DNA of 64,000 bases from Pseudomonadota bacterium (GTDB taxonomy: Bacteria; Desulfobacterota; Binatia; UBA9968). The notes under the pieces are model-generated. The model saw nothing but the letters and a program-made list of their open reading frames with translations, was not told where the DNA came from and made no database searches. The DNA lies in assembly GCA_021324155.1 (NCBI GenBank), contig JAJPJQ010000051.1, positions 124,001 to 188,000 on the forward strand. The letters are read 5' to 3'. Of this stretch, positions 24,535 to 33,176 are shown one piece after another (position 1 is the first letter of the stretch; each line of letters begins with the position of its first letter). A program made the translations under genes and the position numbers.

Positions 24535-24659
24535 GAATCCGCCCCCTTGTAGGTGAAGATAAAGATTGACCCCAAGTTAGCTTTAGAGGACGAGCGGATG
24601 CAACTGTCGGAAATAAATGCCTAACGACGGATGGTGGGGCCGCGGCGGACGACTAAGCG

Positions 24660-24842
24660 TCAGTGCGTGGTTCTCGAATCGTGTCGTTGCTTGTTTAATA
24701 GATCCGCCACCATATAGGCGACGACGCGATAAACTTCCCTCTCATCATGCACAAAGTGAGACGTTTCGTCTGTGAGCGCGGCGATGAGCTCGCCGAGCGT
24801 GCTGTTTTCAGTATTCGCGTGGATATCAGCGGGATTCTTCAT
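24660..24842 (-). CDS. Small protein, paralogue of 17092-17313
   Basis: A 60-residue protein (MKNPADIHANTENSTLGELI...) whose residues 15-55 align without gaps to the C-terminal half of the protein at 17092. The shared core is TLGEL, ALTDET, EVYRVVAYMVADLL. GGGGAG lies 7 bases before the ATG. Two copies on opposite strands 7 kb apart, bracketing the stress cluster, suggest an uncharacterised small-protein family. Predicted helical and soluble. Confidence 0.7.
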   Translation of the reverse strand: MKNPADIHANTENSTLGELIAALTDETSHFVHDEREVYRVVAYMVADLLNKQRHDSRTTH

Positions 24843-24925
24843 GACGGTCTCCCCGGGATTTTTCCGCTACTGTACGCAGCAATACCCGAAGCAGCCAATC
24901 CGGGAAAACCCCGACTTTCAGCGTG

Positions 24926-24954
24926 AAAATACCCTACACCGGTGAAGAATAGGG
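24926..24954 (-). terminator. Probable terminator of the long catabolic operon
   Basis: On the minus strand CCCTA and TAGGG pair around a 13-base loop containing CACCGGTG, followed by TATTTTC. It lies about 80 bases after the VOC gene stop at 25033 and just before the small gene at 24842. The stem is short, so confidence is moderate. Confidence 0.45.
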
Positions 24955-25032
24955 CTTTAACGCGCTATTTTACGACTTTATCGGCTTTTTTGCAGCAAGG
25001 AGAAGGCGGAGATTCGTCATTTACAGTTTTAC

Positions 25033-25854
25033 TCAAGTGGCGGCGTGCGCGGCGAAGGTCGCCGAATCCTCGTTGGTGATCTGCAGGCGGAAACCGCTCG
25101 GCTCCTTGAAGTAGGTCGCGAGCTGCTCGTCGCGCCGCCCTTCCCGCTCGCCGTGCTCGTCGCGCTGCTCGATGCCGGCTTCCTGCAGCCGGCCGACGAT
25201 CGGATGGAAATTGTCGTCGCTCACGTTAAAGGCGAAATGCCGCCCGCGGTAGGTCGTGCGCGTCGCCTGCGAAAGCTCGGCGACTTTTTCGAGCACGATA
25301 CTCTGACCGCCCGGCACGCTCATGATCGCCAGTCCGTTGTCGCGTTCGCTTAACGGGAATTTGAGAAAGTGCGTATAGAAGCGAACGCTGGCGTCGATGT
25401 CGAGCGTGTCGAAATGGAGATGATCGAGCTTGACCGGTCCGGCGCCCTCGCCGCGGAACAGCTCGAAAGTGTTGTTCTCCGTGTCGGCGAAGGCGATGCC
25501 CTCGCGCGCGCCGCAGCCGCGGCGGCTTCCTTTTTCGATCGGCCGCGTGCGCGCGCCGACAGAGCGCAGACGCCCGACTATTTTGTCGTAATCGCCCGAG
25601 GATGCGACGAAGCCATGCCGCGGAAAGCCCTTGAGCTCTCCCGGATCCGGCATGGTCGCGCTTTTTTGCGAGAACAGGCCGATGTGATTTTGTCCGAACT
25701 TGACAAAGGCGCGGGTAACGCTCGGGTCGCTGATGCGCTTGAGCAATCTCGCGCCCAAGACTTCGAGGTAGAAATTTTGCGCGCGGTCGGGATCGACGAC
25801 CGGCACGACGAAATGATCGAGGTGATGGACGACGCCTGCGGCTTGGCTTGACAT
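25033..25854 (-). CDS. VOC-superfamily (extradiol dioxygenase-like) two-domain protein
   Basis: A 273-residue protein with two vicinal-oxygen-chelate modules: residues about 8-135 (VVHHLDHFVVPVVDPDRAQNFY ... NTFELFRGEG) and 140-262 (KLDHLHFDTLDIDASVRFYTHFL ... SGFRLQITN). Candidate metal ligands are His in LDHF, Glu in FELF, and His residues in LDHLHFD and RGRHFAF. The final ligand position reads Gln (FRLQIT) rather than Glu. AGGAGGAGG precedes the ATG. It is the last gene of the long operon, so ring-cleaving or isomerising activity on the operon's substrate is plausible but not shown. Confidence 0.8.
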   Translation of the reverse strand: MSSQAAGVVHHLDHFVVPVVDPDRAQNFYLEVLGARLLKRISDPSVTRAFVKFGQNHIGLFSQKSATMPDPGELKGFPRHGFVASSGDYDKIVGRLRSVGARTRPIEKGSRRGCGAREGIAFADTENNTFELFRGEGAGPVKLDHLHFDTLDIDASVRFYTHFLKFPLSERDNGLAIMSVPGGQSIVLEKVAELSQATRTTYRGRHFAFNVSDDNFHPIVGRLQEAGIEQRDEHGEREGRRDEQLATYFKEPSGFRLQITNEDSATFAAHAAT

Positions 25855-25897
25855 ACTCCTCCTCCTTTGTATGTACTACGTCTGTATTACAGCCATA

Positions 25898-26971
25898 TTA
25901 AGACGGGTCTTCGCGAAACAACGCCATCCGGGCGGACGGCAAGTGGACGAAGACGGTTCCTTTCAGCGCTTCCCTATCGGACATTGCACGCGCAAGCAAG
26001 AGCTTGCCGTTGACTTCGATGTCGTACAAAAATTCGCCGCCGGTAAAGACGGCCGAGCGGACCTCGCCGACGAGCACATTGTCCGCTTCCGCGCGAGCGG
26101 CGGAAAGTTTCACGTCCTCGGGCCTGACCCCGACGACGATGCGGCCCGGGGCGGCACCGTCGACAGCAAGCCGCAACGCGCCGATTTCGGTTTCCACCAC
26201 GCCGCCGCGCGCTTCGCCGCGGAGCCAGTTGATGGCGCCGAAAAATTCCGCGACCCGCGGGCTCGCCGGACGGCGGTAGAGTTCGTCCGGCGCGCCGGCT
26301 TGCAGAATGCGTCCATCCGCCATGACCGCGATGCGGTCGGCGAGCGTCATCGCCTCGACTTGATCGTGCGTCACGTAGAGCACGGTGACGCGCAATTCGC
26401 GCGCAACCGCCTTGATCTTGACGCGCACCTCTTCCCTTAGCCGCGCGTCGAGATTGCTGAGCGGCTCGTCCATCAAGAGCACCTCGGGATCGATCGCGAG
26501 CGCACGCGCCAGCGCGACGCGCTGCTGCTGTCCGCCGGAGAGGAGCGGCGCGGGCCGCGCGGCATACTCTTCCATACCGACGAGCTTCAGCGCATCCGCG
26601 ACCCGCTGGCGGACGCGCTCGCGCGCGAGGCGCTTCTTTCCCTGCGTCAGCGGCAGCGCGACATTCTCGAAGACCGTGAGATGCGGCCAGATCGCGTAGG
26701 ATTGAAAGACCATGCCGACGCCGCGCTCCTCGGCGGGCACGAAGAGCTTGCGCTCAGAAGAAAATGCCGCGTGGCCGCCGACCTCGATCTCGCCGCCGTC
26801 GGGACGCTCGAGGCCGGCGACCGAGCGCAGCAGCGTCGTCTTGCCCGAGCCGCTGGGTCCGAGCAGGACGAAGAATTCCCCGCGCGCGACGTCGAGATCG
26901 ACTTCGCGCAGCGCATGCACGGCGCCGGAAGCGCCGCGGTATGTCTTCGAGAGTTTCGCGACGCGAATCAC
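25898..26971 (-). CDS. ABC transporter ATP-binding protein, ferric/spermidine (FbpC/PotA) type
   Basis: ATPase (357 aa) of the importer at 25898-29804. It has Walker A GPSGSGKTT, Q-loop MVFQSYAIWPHLTV, signature LSGGQQQR, Walker B VLLMDEP and H-loop VTHDQVEAM, followed by a C-terminal OB-fold (TOBE) region with VVGVRPEDVKLS. The GTG at 26971 overlaps the permease stop by four bases (GTGA). The open frame continues upstream, but that part lies over the permease gene and is not protein-like. Neighbour genes suggest it imports the operon's organic substrate rather than iron; this is inference. Confidence 0.92.
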   Translation of the reverse strand: MIRVAKLSKTYRGASGAVHALREVDLDVARGEFFVLLGPSGSGKTTLLRSVAGLERPDGGEIEVGGHAAFSSERKLFVPAEERGVGMVFQSYAIWPHLTVFENVALPLTQGKKRLARERVRQRVADALKLVGMEEYAARPAPLLSGGQQQRVALARALAIDPEVLLMDEPLSNLDARLREEVRVKIKAVARELRVTVLYVTHDQVEAMTLADRIAVMADGRILQAGAPDELYRRPASPRVAEFFGAINWLRGEARGGVVETEIGALRLAVDGAAPGRIVVGVRPEDVKLSAARAEADNVLVGEVRSAVFTGGEFLYDIEVNGKLLLARAMSDREALKGTVFVHLPSARMALFREDPS

Positions 26972-28674
26972 GCCTTCAATCCTTCCGGCGCGAGGCGCCG
27001 GCCGAAATACCAGTACGCCGCGACGAACGGCAGCATGAAAACGAGTCCCATCGCCGCGCCCGCGGCCGCGCGCGTAAACGACCCCGACTGCCACAGCCCC
27101 CAGATCACCATCGGCAGCGTGACGTTATCGGGCGTCACCAGCAGCGAAGCGATCGTGAGCTCGCGGTACGTGAGCAGCGCGATCCAGAGCCATCCGTTCA
27201 AGAAAGCCGGCGCGAGCAGCGGCACGAGAATCCGCGCCAGCCGCCGGAATAGCGCGATGCCCATCACCTGCCCGGCCTCTTCCAGCTCCGGATGGATCTG
27301 CGCAAGCGCGTTGTTGAGCATACGCGTGCCGAAGCTCGTGCGCTCGAGCACATAGACGGCCAGCAGCAGAAACACCGTGCCGTAGATCGGCACGAAATCG
27401 CGCAGGACGAAAAGTGCAACGTAAGCCGCGCTCAGCGCGAAAATAATCCCCGGCACCGCATGCGGCAGAAACGCGACCGCGTCGAGCACGAATCGGCCGC
27501 GCGCCTTCGAGCGCACGACGATCCAGGAGATCGCGAGGCTCAGCGCGAGCACGAACGTCGAAACCGCGGCCATTAAAAATGCCGTGTTCTTGAGGCCGTC
27601 GATCAGGTGCGGCCACGGCAGGCCGCGGTAATTGACGAGCGAGAGATTGGCGAAGGCGGCGGCCGAGGGAAGCTGGAAATAACGCAGCAGCGAGCTCCAG
27701 ACGAGCGTCAGCAGCGGCAATAGCTGTCCGATAAATAGATAAACCGACAAAAACATCCAGGCGAAGAAGACGCCCCCGCGGCCGAGCTCCGTCTGCCGCG
27801 GCCTATAGGAGCGGCCGGTCACCACGGCGAAGCGATGGCCGTGGCGCAGCACACGGAAATAAAGCCACGAGAGCGAGCCGGCGAGCGCCATCACGAAGAC
27901 GCCGAACGCGGCGGCGAGATCGTAGCGCGGCGCGCCCTCGTTCGGATGGACCTGCGTGTAGATGTACGTGCTGAACGTAAAGACGCGATTCGAGAGGCCG
28001 ATCACCGCCGGCACCTCGAAGGCGGCGAGACCTATCGTGACGATGTAGATCGCGGCCGCGAGAATGCCCGGCCAGGCGAGCGGCAGCGTCACGCGCAAGA
28101 ACGCCCGCACACCGGCGATGCCGTGCACCGCGGCGGCTTCCTCCAGCTCGGGATTCGCCGAGCGGAACGTGGCGGCCGTCCTAATGAACGCGAGCGGGGC
28201 AAGGCCGAGCCCCTGCACGAAGCCCATGCCGACAGGCGACGCGATGTTGATGCGCCACTCCGGCACCACCATGCCGATCGCGGCGTTGACGAGACCGATG
28301 CGCGGGTGGAGCAGGAAGACCCAGCCCATCGCGCTCAAGAATCCGGGAATCAAAAGTCCGGCGGTCATGAAAGTAAAGACGAGCCCCTTGCGCGGCAGCG
28401 TCGTGCGCTCAACGATCCACGCCGCCGGCACGCCGAACGAAAGCGCGGTCAGCGTCGCGATGGAACAAAAGATCGCGGTGTTGAACAGCGTGCGGTAGGA
28501 AAACGGATCGGAGAACAGCGCGCGGTAGGCGCGCAGGCTGAAGACGGCGCCGGCGTCGGTGTCGGCGCGAATGCTGACCCATACCGGGATGAGAAGCAGG
28601 CCGACGATCGCGGCGGCGGGAATCAAGGCGATCGCGATAAGGACCGAGCGCTGGGTGGGCCTACTGAATCTCAT
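26968..28674 (-). CDS. ABC transporter permease, fused two-domain (FbpB/ThiP-like)
   Basis: A 568-residue inner-membrane protein with two fused BPD_transp_1 halves and about 12 membrane segments. Each half carries an EAA loop: LEEAAAVHGIAGVRAFLRVTLP near 180-200, and LEEAGQVMGIALFRRLARILVP near 465-485. Fused permeases are typical of ferric, thiamine and 2-aminoethylphosphonate-type importers. The ATG at 28674 has no clear ribosome site. A TTG at 28680 is the alternative, and both lie within a heptanucleotide repeat. Confidence 0.9.
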   Translation of the reverse strand: MRFSRPTQRSVLIAIALIPAAAIVGLLLIPVWVSIRADTDAGAVFSLRAYRALFSDPFSYRTLFNTAIFCSIATLTALSFGVPAAWIVERTTLPRKGLVFTFMTAGLLIPGFLSAMGWVFLLHPRIGLVNAAIGMVVPEWRINIASPVGMGFVQGLGLAPLAFIRTAATFRSANPELEEAAAVHGIAGVRAFLRVTLPLAWPGILAAAIYIVTIGLAAFEVPAVIGLSNRVFTFSTYIYTQVHPNEGAPRYDLAAAFGVFVMALAGSLSWLYFRVLRHGHRFAVVTGRSYRPRQTELGRGGVFFAWMFLSVYLFIGQLLPLLTLVWSSLLRYFQLPSAAAFANLSLVNYRGLPWPHLIDGLKNTAFLMAAVSTFVLALSLAISWIVVRSKARGRFVLDAVAFLPHAVPGIIFALSAAYVALFVLRDFVPIYGTVFLLLAVYVLERTSFGTRMLNNALAQIHPELEEAGQVMGIALFRRLARILVPLLAPAFLNGWLWIALLTYRELTIASLLVTPDNVTLPMVIWGLWQSGSFTRAAAGAAMGLVFMLPFVAAYWYFGRRLAPEGLKA

Positions 28675-28733
28675 ATTCAAATCTCAAATTTCAAATTGTG
28701 AGGTATGAGATTTGCCATCTGAGATTCCGCGCG
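28666..28733. repeat. Heptanucleotide inverted-repeat element at the permease start
   Basis: Degenerate 7-mers of form ATCTCAA/ATTTCAA run from about 28666, and complementary units (TATGAGA, TCTGAGA) end near 28730. It is AT-rich compared with its surroundings, overlaps the permease start codon and fills most of the 68-bp gap between binding protein and permease genes. Confidence 0.65.
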
Positions 28734-28742
28734 CAGCCCAGC

Positions 28743-29804
28743 CTAGCGCTGCTGCAAAATCTTTTGGAACTCGTCGCGCCGCTCTCCCAGCATCTTGCCG
28801 TTCTTGATCACAAACTCGGCGGTGAACTCCTTCAGCTCGATGCCCTGCGCCTTAAGCTCCTTGTATTGCTTGTTCGCCGGGGTGCCTTCGATGAGATGGG
28901 CGGTGGCGCCGATGGAATCGAAGCGGACCTTCTGACCCTCGGGTGTGAGCAGATAGCCGGCGAAAAGCGTCGCCATATTGGGATGCGCGGAATGCTTGGG
29001 CACCGACAGATACCAATAGCCGACGATCGGCACATCAGTCAGAATGCGCGCGTTGACGGGCATCCCCTGGCGCTGCGCCCGCTCGGCCTCGTAGGTGCCG
29101 CAGTTGAGCGCCAGCATGACGAATTCGCCGCTCGCGATCCGCTCTTCCTCGCCGCAGCGGATCAGCCCGGCGACGTTTTGCGTGAAGCGCTTGAGGAACT
29201 CGCGCGTCTTCTCCATACCGATGACCGACGCCAGGCGGTCGAAGCTCGCGGCGTACGGGGTCGACGCGATCCTGCCCTTCCACTTCGGGTCGAGAAGATC
29301 GTTGAGCTGCCGCGGCAGCTCTTTTTCCTGCAGCGCCTGTCGGTTGTACGAGACGCCGATGTAGCGTGTCGCCTCGCGCAAAAGCCGGCCGTCCATTTCG
29401 ACCATCGGCGCGGGAATATTCGGAAAGGCCTCGCGCCAGTTGAAATTCCTGAGCGCGTCGGAGCGCGTGAGCTCGACAAAATGTGATTCCGAGCCGAGAT
29501 ACATATCGCTCGCCGACTTTTGTCCGGCCTTGTATTCGTCCGCAATGCGCCGCGCGAGATCCGGCATCGCCGGGCCGGGAATAAACTTGATATGGACGTT
29601 CAGGCCGAAGTGCTTGTTGAAGCCGTTCTCGAGCTTTCGCTGCGCTTCGGCGTCGCCCCAGACGCCGCCGCCGCCGAGCAGCGTGAACTCTTTCTCGGCC
29701 TTGGCGGCCGCGATGAGCTTCTGTAGCACCGCGGGCTCTGCCGCAAGCGATATCGCCGGCCAGAGAAACAGAACCGCCGCTAGAATGAATGTTTTTTTGC
29801 TCAT
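28743..29804 (-). CDS. ABC transporter substrate-binding protein, ferric/spermidine type
   Basis: A 353-residue periplasmic protein of the Fbp/PotD-like group (extracellular solute-binding family 1/8). The signal peptide ends at ISLAAEP. Features include KLENGFNKHFGLNVHIKFIPG, DMYLGSESHFVEL, SYNRQALQEKELPRQLNDLLDPKWKGRI and HPNMATLFAGYLLTPEGQ. GAGGAA lies 7 bases before the ATG at 29804, and the M24-type gene ends 10 bp upstream. With the following permease and ATPase it forms a complete importer. Confidence 0.88.
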   Translation of the reverse strand: MSKKTFILAAVLFLWPAISLAAEPAVLQKLIAAAKAEKEFTLLGGGGVWGDAEAQRKLENGFNKHFGLNVHIKFIPGPAMPDLARRIADEYKAGQKSASDMYLGSESHFVELTRSDALRNFNWREAFPNIPAPMVEMDGRLLREATRYIGVSYNRQALQEKELPRQLNDLLDPKWKGRIASTPYAASFDRLASVIGMEKTREFLKRFTQNVAGLIRCGEEERIASGEFVMLALNCGTYEAERAQRQGMPVNARILTDVPIVGYWYLSVPKHSAHPNMATLFAGYLLTPEGQKVRFDSIGATAHLIEGTPANKQYKELKAQGIELKEFTAEFVIKNGKMLGERRDEFQKILQQR

Positions 29805-29814
29805 AACGTATTCC

Positions 29815-31011
29815 TCAATGAACCTCGATCGCGCGGATCGGCCGCTTGCCCAGGCGGCGCGGCCCGTTCGCCGTGCATGCGACGCAGTCGCCCCAGTAAA
29901 GGCGCTTGTTGCCGTCGGGCGTCGCAACCGTCGGCTTAAGAATAAAGACCGTGTTCTCTTCTAGCCGCCAGCGCGCATGCTCGTCGCGCGTCGAGCGCGC
30001 CGAGACCGGCGCGTCGTCGCCGAGGCCGCGGCCGTGAAACAGCGGCCGGGTGACGAACGTCGAGTGCCTTTTGCCCCAATTAAGACAAAATTCGTTTAGC
30101 TCGCCGATCGTGATTCCCGGCCTGAAGACATCGTAGGTCGCCTGGAGGATTTCCTCGCACGTCTTGAAGATATCGCGCCAGACTCGATCGACTTTGCCGA
30201 TGAACATCGGCTGCACGCCCTGGCCGACATAGCCGAGCCAGCGCGCCTCGATCTCGTTCATCACGATGTCGCCGTTTTGCAGCGGGCGCAGCGTCGGCAG
30301 GATGTTGTTACCGTGCGGCTCGGGACCGGCGGTCCATTGGAGCATCGTGGGCAGCTCGCCGCCCTCCTTCGTCATGGCGTAGATCATCGCCGCGTAGACC
30401 TCGCACTCCGGCACGCCCGGTCGCGTGGTCGCCGCCATCGCGTCGATCGCCTTCTCGACCAGCTCGACCGCTTTCGCGAGCGCGTCGATTTCCTCTGCAC
30501 TCTTCACGTAGCGCGCGCGCTCCAGCAGATCGGTCGCGTCGACAAAGGTCGCGTGCGGGAACGCCTCCTCGATCGCACGCATCGTGCCGTAAGGCATGAC
30601 GCCTTCCGGCGCGCGGCTGATGTTGTAAAGGCCGGCGACGCCGATGCGCGCTCGCTCCATTTTTAATTCTTTCAGCCGCTCGACGATGCCGCGCCCGAAG
30701 TAGCGGTTGCAGTTGCGGACGTCCGTGACCCAGTCCTGGAATCCGAGCCAATAGTGAATCGGCGGAATTCCCATCGCAATCGCGGTGACTTCGCCCTCTA
30801 GCGGAAACACCGCCGAGGCCTCGCCGCAGTTGCCGCCGATGCCCGTGAGATAGCGCGTATTCGCCTGGAAATGGTCCCAGTGGCCGGTGTTGACCGCGGT
30901 AACGATCGCGTTGAGACCCGCCTCCGCCATTAGGCGGCGCACGAGCGCCCAGCGCCGGTCCCGCTCAACGAGCGAGAAGCGCGGGACAACGAGCCTTTCG
31001 ACTGCTTCCAC
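29815..31011 (-). CDS. M24 (pita-bread) family protein lacking the metal ligands, copy 1
   Basis: A 398-residue protein with a creatinase N-domain and a pita-bread C-domain of the aminopeptidase P/creatinase family. The five canonical metal ligands are largely replaced: Glu253 for the first Asp (MNEIEARW), Gln264 for the second (GYVGQ), Lys359 for Glu (FILKPTV) and Gly374 for the last Glu (YWGDCV). Only His326 (LFHGRGLG) remains. Creatinase itself is a metal-free member of the fold, so a metal-independent C-N hydrolase is the best guess. GTG start 3 bases after the upstream stop. Confidence 0.83.
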   Translation of the reverse strand: MEAVERLVVPRFSLVERDRRWALVRRLMAEAGLNAIVTAVNTGHWDHFQANTRYLTGIGGNCGEASAVFPLEGEVTAIAMGIPPIHYWLGFQDWVTDVRNCNRYFGRGIVERLKELKMERARIGVAGLYNISRAPEGVMPYGTMRAIEEAFPHATFVDATDLLERARYVKSAEEIDALAKAVELVEKAIDAMAATTRPGVPECEVYAAMIYAMTKEGGELPTMLQWTAGPEPHGNNILPTLRPLQNGDIVMNEIEARWLGYVGQGVQPMFIGKVDRVWRDIFKTCEEILQATYDVFRPGITIGELNEFCLNWGKRHSTFVTRPLFHGRGLGDDAPVSARSTRDEHARWRLEENTVFILKPTVATPDGNKRLYWGDCVACTANGPRRLGKRPIRAIEVH

Positions 31012-31014
31012 GTT

Positions 31015-32181
31015 TTACGCGGCGATTAATATTTCGACTTTGCGCTCGCCGTGATCGCGATAGCCGTCCTTGGTCACGACAAGCGAGGTGCCGCCCAAAA
31101 GAGAGTCGGGGCCGTCGCGGTTCACGACGGTCGGCGAGATGCTGTAGATCATCCCCGCTTTGAGCATGTAATTTCCCGCGCCGCCGAGGCCGCCGGCCTC
31201 GGGCGTGGGATCGGCGATGCGGAACGATTGGCCGGGAAACTCCGGCACGTCGATGCCGTACTGATGGATCTGCGAGTGCGGAGATGATTTGAAGCCGGTT
31301 TCTTTGCAGGCCCTCTGGTAAGCCGTGATGAGGTCGCGCTGCGTCGCGCCGTCCTTCACTTGCGCGAGCACGGCTTTACGGATCGCGATGACGGCGGAAA
31401 ACATTTCGCGATACACCGGTTTCGGCTCGCCGAAGGATATCTCCTGATCGCTATGGCCGGCGTAGCCGACGTACTCCGCGTGCGCGGTGAACGTGCCGAT
31501 GTCGCCCGGCTGAATTTTTCTATCGAGGCACAAGTCGGCGAGGATCGGGTTCTGCGCCGGCACCGGCCCAAAGTTGAACGACAGCGTCGATTCGAGGTCA
31601 CCGCCCGCGTCCCACATCGCGCGGATCGCCTCCTGTACGACCTGCTTTCCGGTCATGCCGGGCCGCGCGACTTTTTGGACGTGCTCCATCGCCGCATCGA
31701 AGATCCGGTTGGCGCGGTCGATCAGCGCGTTCTCCTCATCGCTCTTGATCGTGCGGACTTCCGAGAAGATTTCCGCGACGTCGACGATCTTCGCATTCGG
31801 CAGCATTTTCTGCAGCCGGTTGTATAGTTTATAATCGATGCCGCCGGCGAGGCCGATGGTGGCGTTCTCGTAGCCCAGCTCTTTGATCCGGTCGATCACG
31901 GCCAAGGCGTCGAAGCCGGGCTTCAAATCGGTTACCCAGTCCTGCGCGTCGAGCAGCACGCGCGGCGAAATGTCGATGAGATGCCGTCGATTGACGATGA
32001 CCGCGAGCGGCCGGTCATCGGCGGGAAGGATCCCGAATAGCTCGCCTTTGACGCCGTTGCTGAGATAAAAAAGATTCGTGCCGCGCACGATCGCGCAATC
32101 GATCTTCTTCTCGCGTAGCTCTTTGCGGATCGCGGCGTACCGGCGGTCGCGCTCCTTGACGGAAAGTTCCGGAGCCTGCAT
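31015..32181 (-). CDS. M24 (pita-bread) family protein lacking the metal ligands, copy 2
   Basis: A 388-residue, more diverged member of the same fold. The N-domain contains IDCAIVRGTNLFYLSNGVKGE. In the C-domain the ligand positions read Thr (GDIGTFTAHAEY), His (GYAGHS), Ser (IYSISPTV) and Gly (LLGGTS) instead of Asp, Asp, Glu and Glu. A His is kept in QIHQYGIDVPEFPG. AGGAGG precedes the ATG at 32181. It lies between the cyclodeaminase-like gene and copy 1. It may form a heteromer with another copy or act on a different intermediate. Confidence 0.82.
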   Translation of the reverse strand: MQAPELSVKERDRRYAAIRKELREKKIDCAIVRGTNLFYLSNGVKGELFGILPADDRPLAVIVNRRHLIDISPRVLLDAQDWVTDLKPGFDALAVIDRIKELGYENATIGLAGGIDYKLYNRLQKMLPNAKIVDVAEIFSEVRTIKSDEENALIDRANRIFDAAMEHVQKVARPGMTGKQVVQEAIRAMWDAGGDLESTLSFNFGPVPAQNPILADLCLDRKIQPGDIGTFTAHAEYVGYAGHSDQEISFGEPKPVYREMFSAVIAIRKAVLAQVKDGATQRDLITAYQRACKETGFKSSPHSQIHQYGIDVPEFPGQSFRIADPTPEAGGLGGAGNYMLKAGMIYSISPTVVNRDGPDSLLGGTSLVVTKDGYRDHGERKVEILIAA

Positions 32182-32196
32182 AGAACCTCCTGATTT

Positions 32197-33159
32197 TTAC
32201 AGCGCGATCTCGCGCCCAAGCTTTCGCCGAACCGCCTCGTCGTAAATCCACTGGGCAAACGCCATGTCACCGAAGCCGCCCTGCGATTCTTTGAAGATGG
32301 TAATTTCCTTCGCGCTCTGCCGGCCGGCAGAGCGGCCGACGATGAGATCGCCGAGCTCGGGGACTTTATCCCACGAAGTCTTGCCTTCGGCGACCAACTC
32401 GACGATCGGCATCGGCCCGGATCGGTCCCAGTAGTTTTTTTCGTGCTCCCGGCTGCCGACGATGTAGCGGTCGGCGCGGAGGTAAAGCTCCTTGCTGAGC
32501 TCGCCGGGCTTGCCAATGCTGGTAAGATGCGTTCCCGGCGCTACCCAATCCGCCGGAAAGACCTCGGTCTGCGAGCTCGTAGAGGTAATGATCAAATCCG
32601 TATTTTTCACCGCCGGCTCCGGTCCGTCGGAGGGGACGAAGTCGATTTGCAGATCCTTCGCCCCGCGCTCGCAAAAAGCTTTGCGCCGCTCGACGTCGCG
32701 GCTGGAAACAACGACACGCGTAATTTTTCGCACTGCCGCGAGGCCGCGAACGAGACCGAGCGCGTTACGGCCGACGCCGAAAAGGCCGACCGTGTGCGCG
32801 TCCTCGCGCGCGAGGCGGCGCGCGGCGGCCGCGATCGTCGCCGCGGTGCGCATCGTGCCGAACGGATAGCCCATGAAAGAGAGCAGTTCGCCGCTCTCCG
32901 AATCGAACAGCAGCGCGTACATGCGGTCGCCGCCGGAGAGCTGAACGTTCGGGCCCAGACGGATGCCGACGCGGCGTGATTTGATCAGCGCGCCGGAGAC
33001 GACGCGGAGCGCCTGCTTTCCCTGCACGTGGATGTGATAAGGCGCGTGCGCCGTCACCTGCCCTTCGGCCTGATCGCGATAGGCCGCCTCGGTGAGCTCG
33101 ATCGCTTTCGGCAAATCGAGCAGCGGCTGCGTTTCCTCGCGCGAGAGCAGAAGCGGCAT
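32197..33159 (-). CDS. Ornithine cyclodeaminase / mu-crystallin family protein
   Basis: A 320-residue NAD(P)-dependent protein of a family that includes ornithine cyclodeaminase, alanine dehydrogenase and ketimine reductases. The Rossmann motif is GLFGVGRNALG near residue 125. ALIKSRRVGIRLGPN carries the substrate-binding Arg/Lys, and TSIGKPGELSKEL and DLIVGRSAGRQS are typical of the C-lobe. AGGAGG lies before the ATG at 33159. Its place between two M24-type genes suggests it handles an imino or amino acid released by them, which is inference. Confidence 0.88.
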   Translation of the reverse strand: MPLLLSREETQPLLDLPKAIELTEAAYRDQAEGQVTAHAPYHIHVQGKQALRVVSGALIKSRRVGIRLGPNVQLSGGDRMYALLFDSESGELLSFMGYPFGTMRTAATIAAAARRLAREDAHTVGLFGVGRNALGLVRGLAAVRKITRVVVSSRDVERRKAFCERGAKDLQIDFVPSDGPEPAVKNTDLIITSTSSQTEVFPADWVAPGTHLTSIGKPGELSKELYLRADRYIVGSREHEKNYWDRSGPMPIVELVAEGKTSWDKVPELGDLIVGRSAGRQSAKEITIFKESQGGFGDMAFAQWIYDEAVRRKLGREIAL

Positions 33160-33176
33160 GCCGACCTCCTATCACC

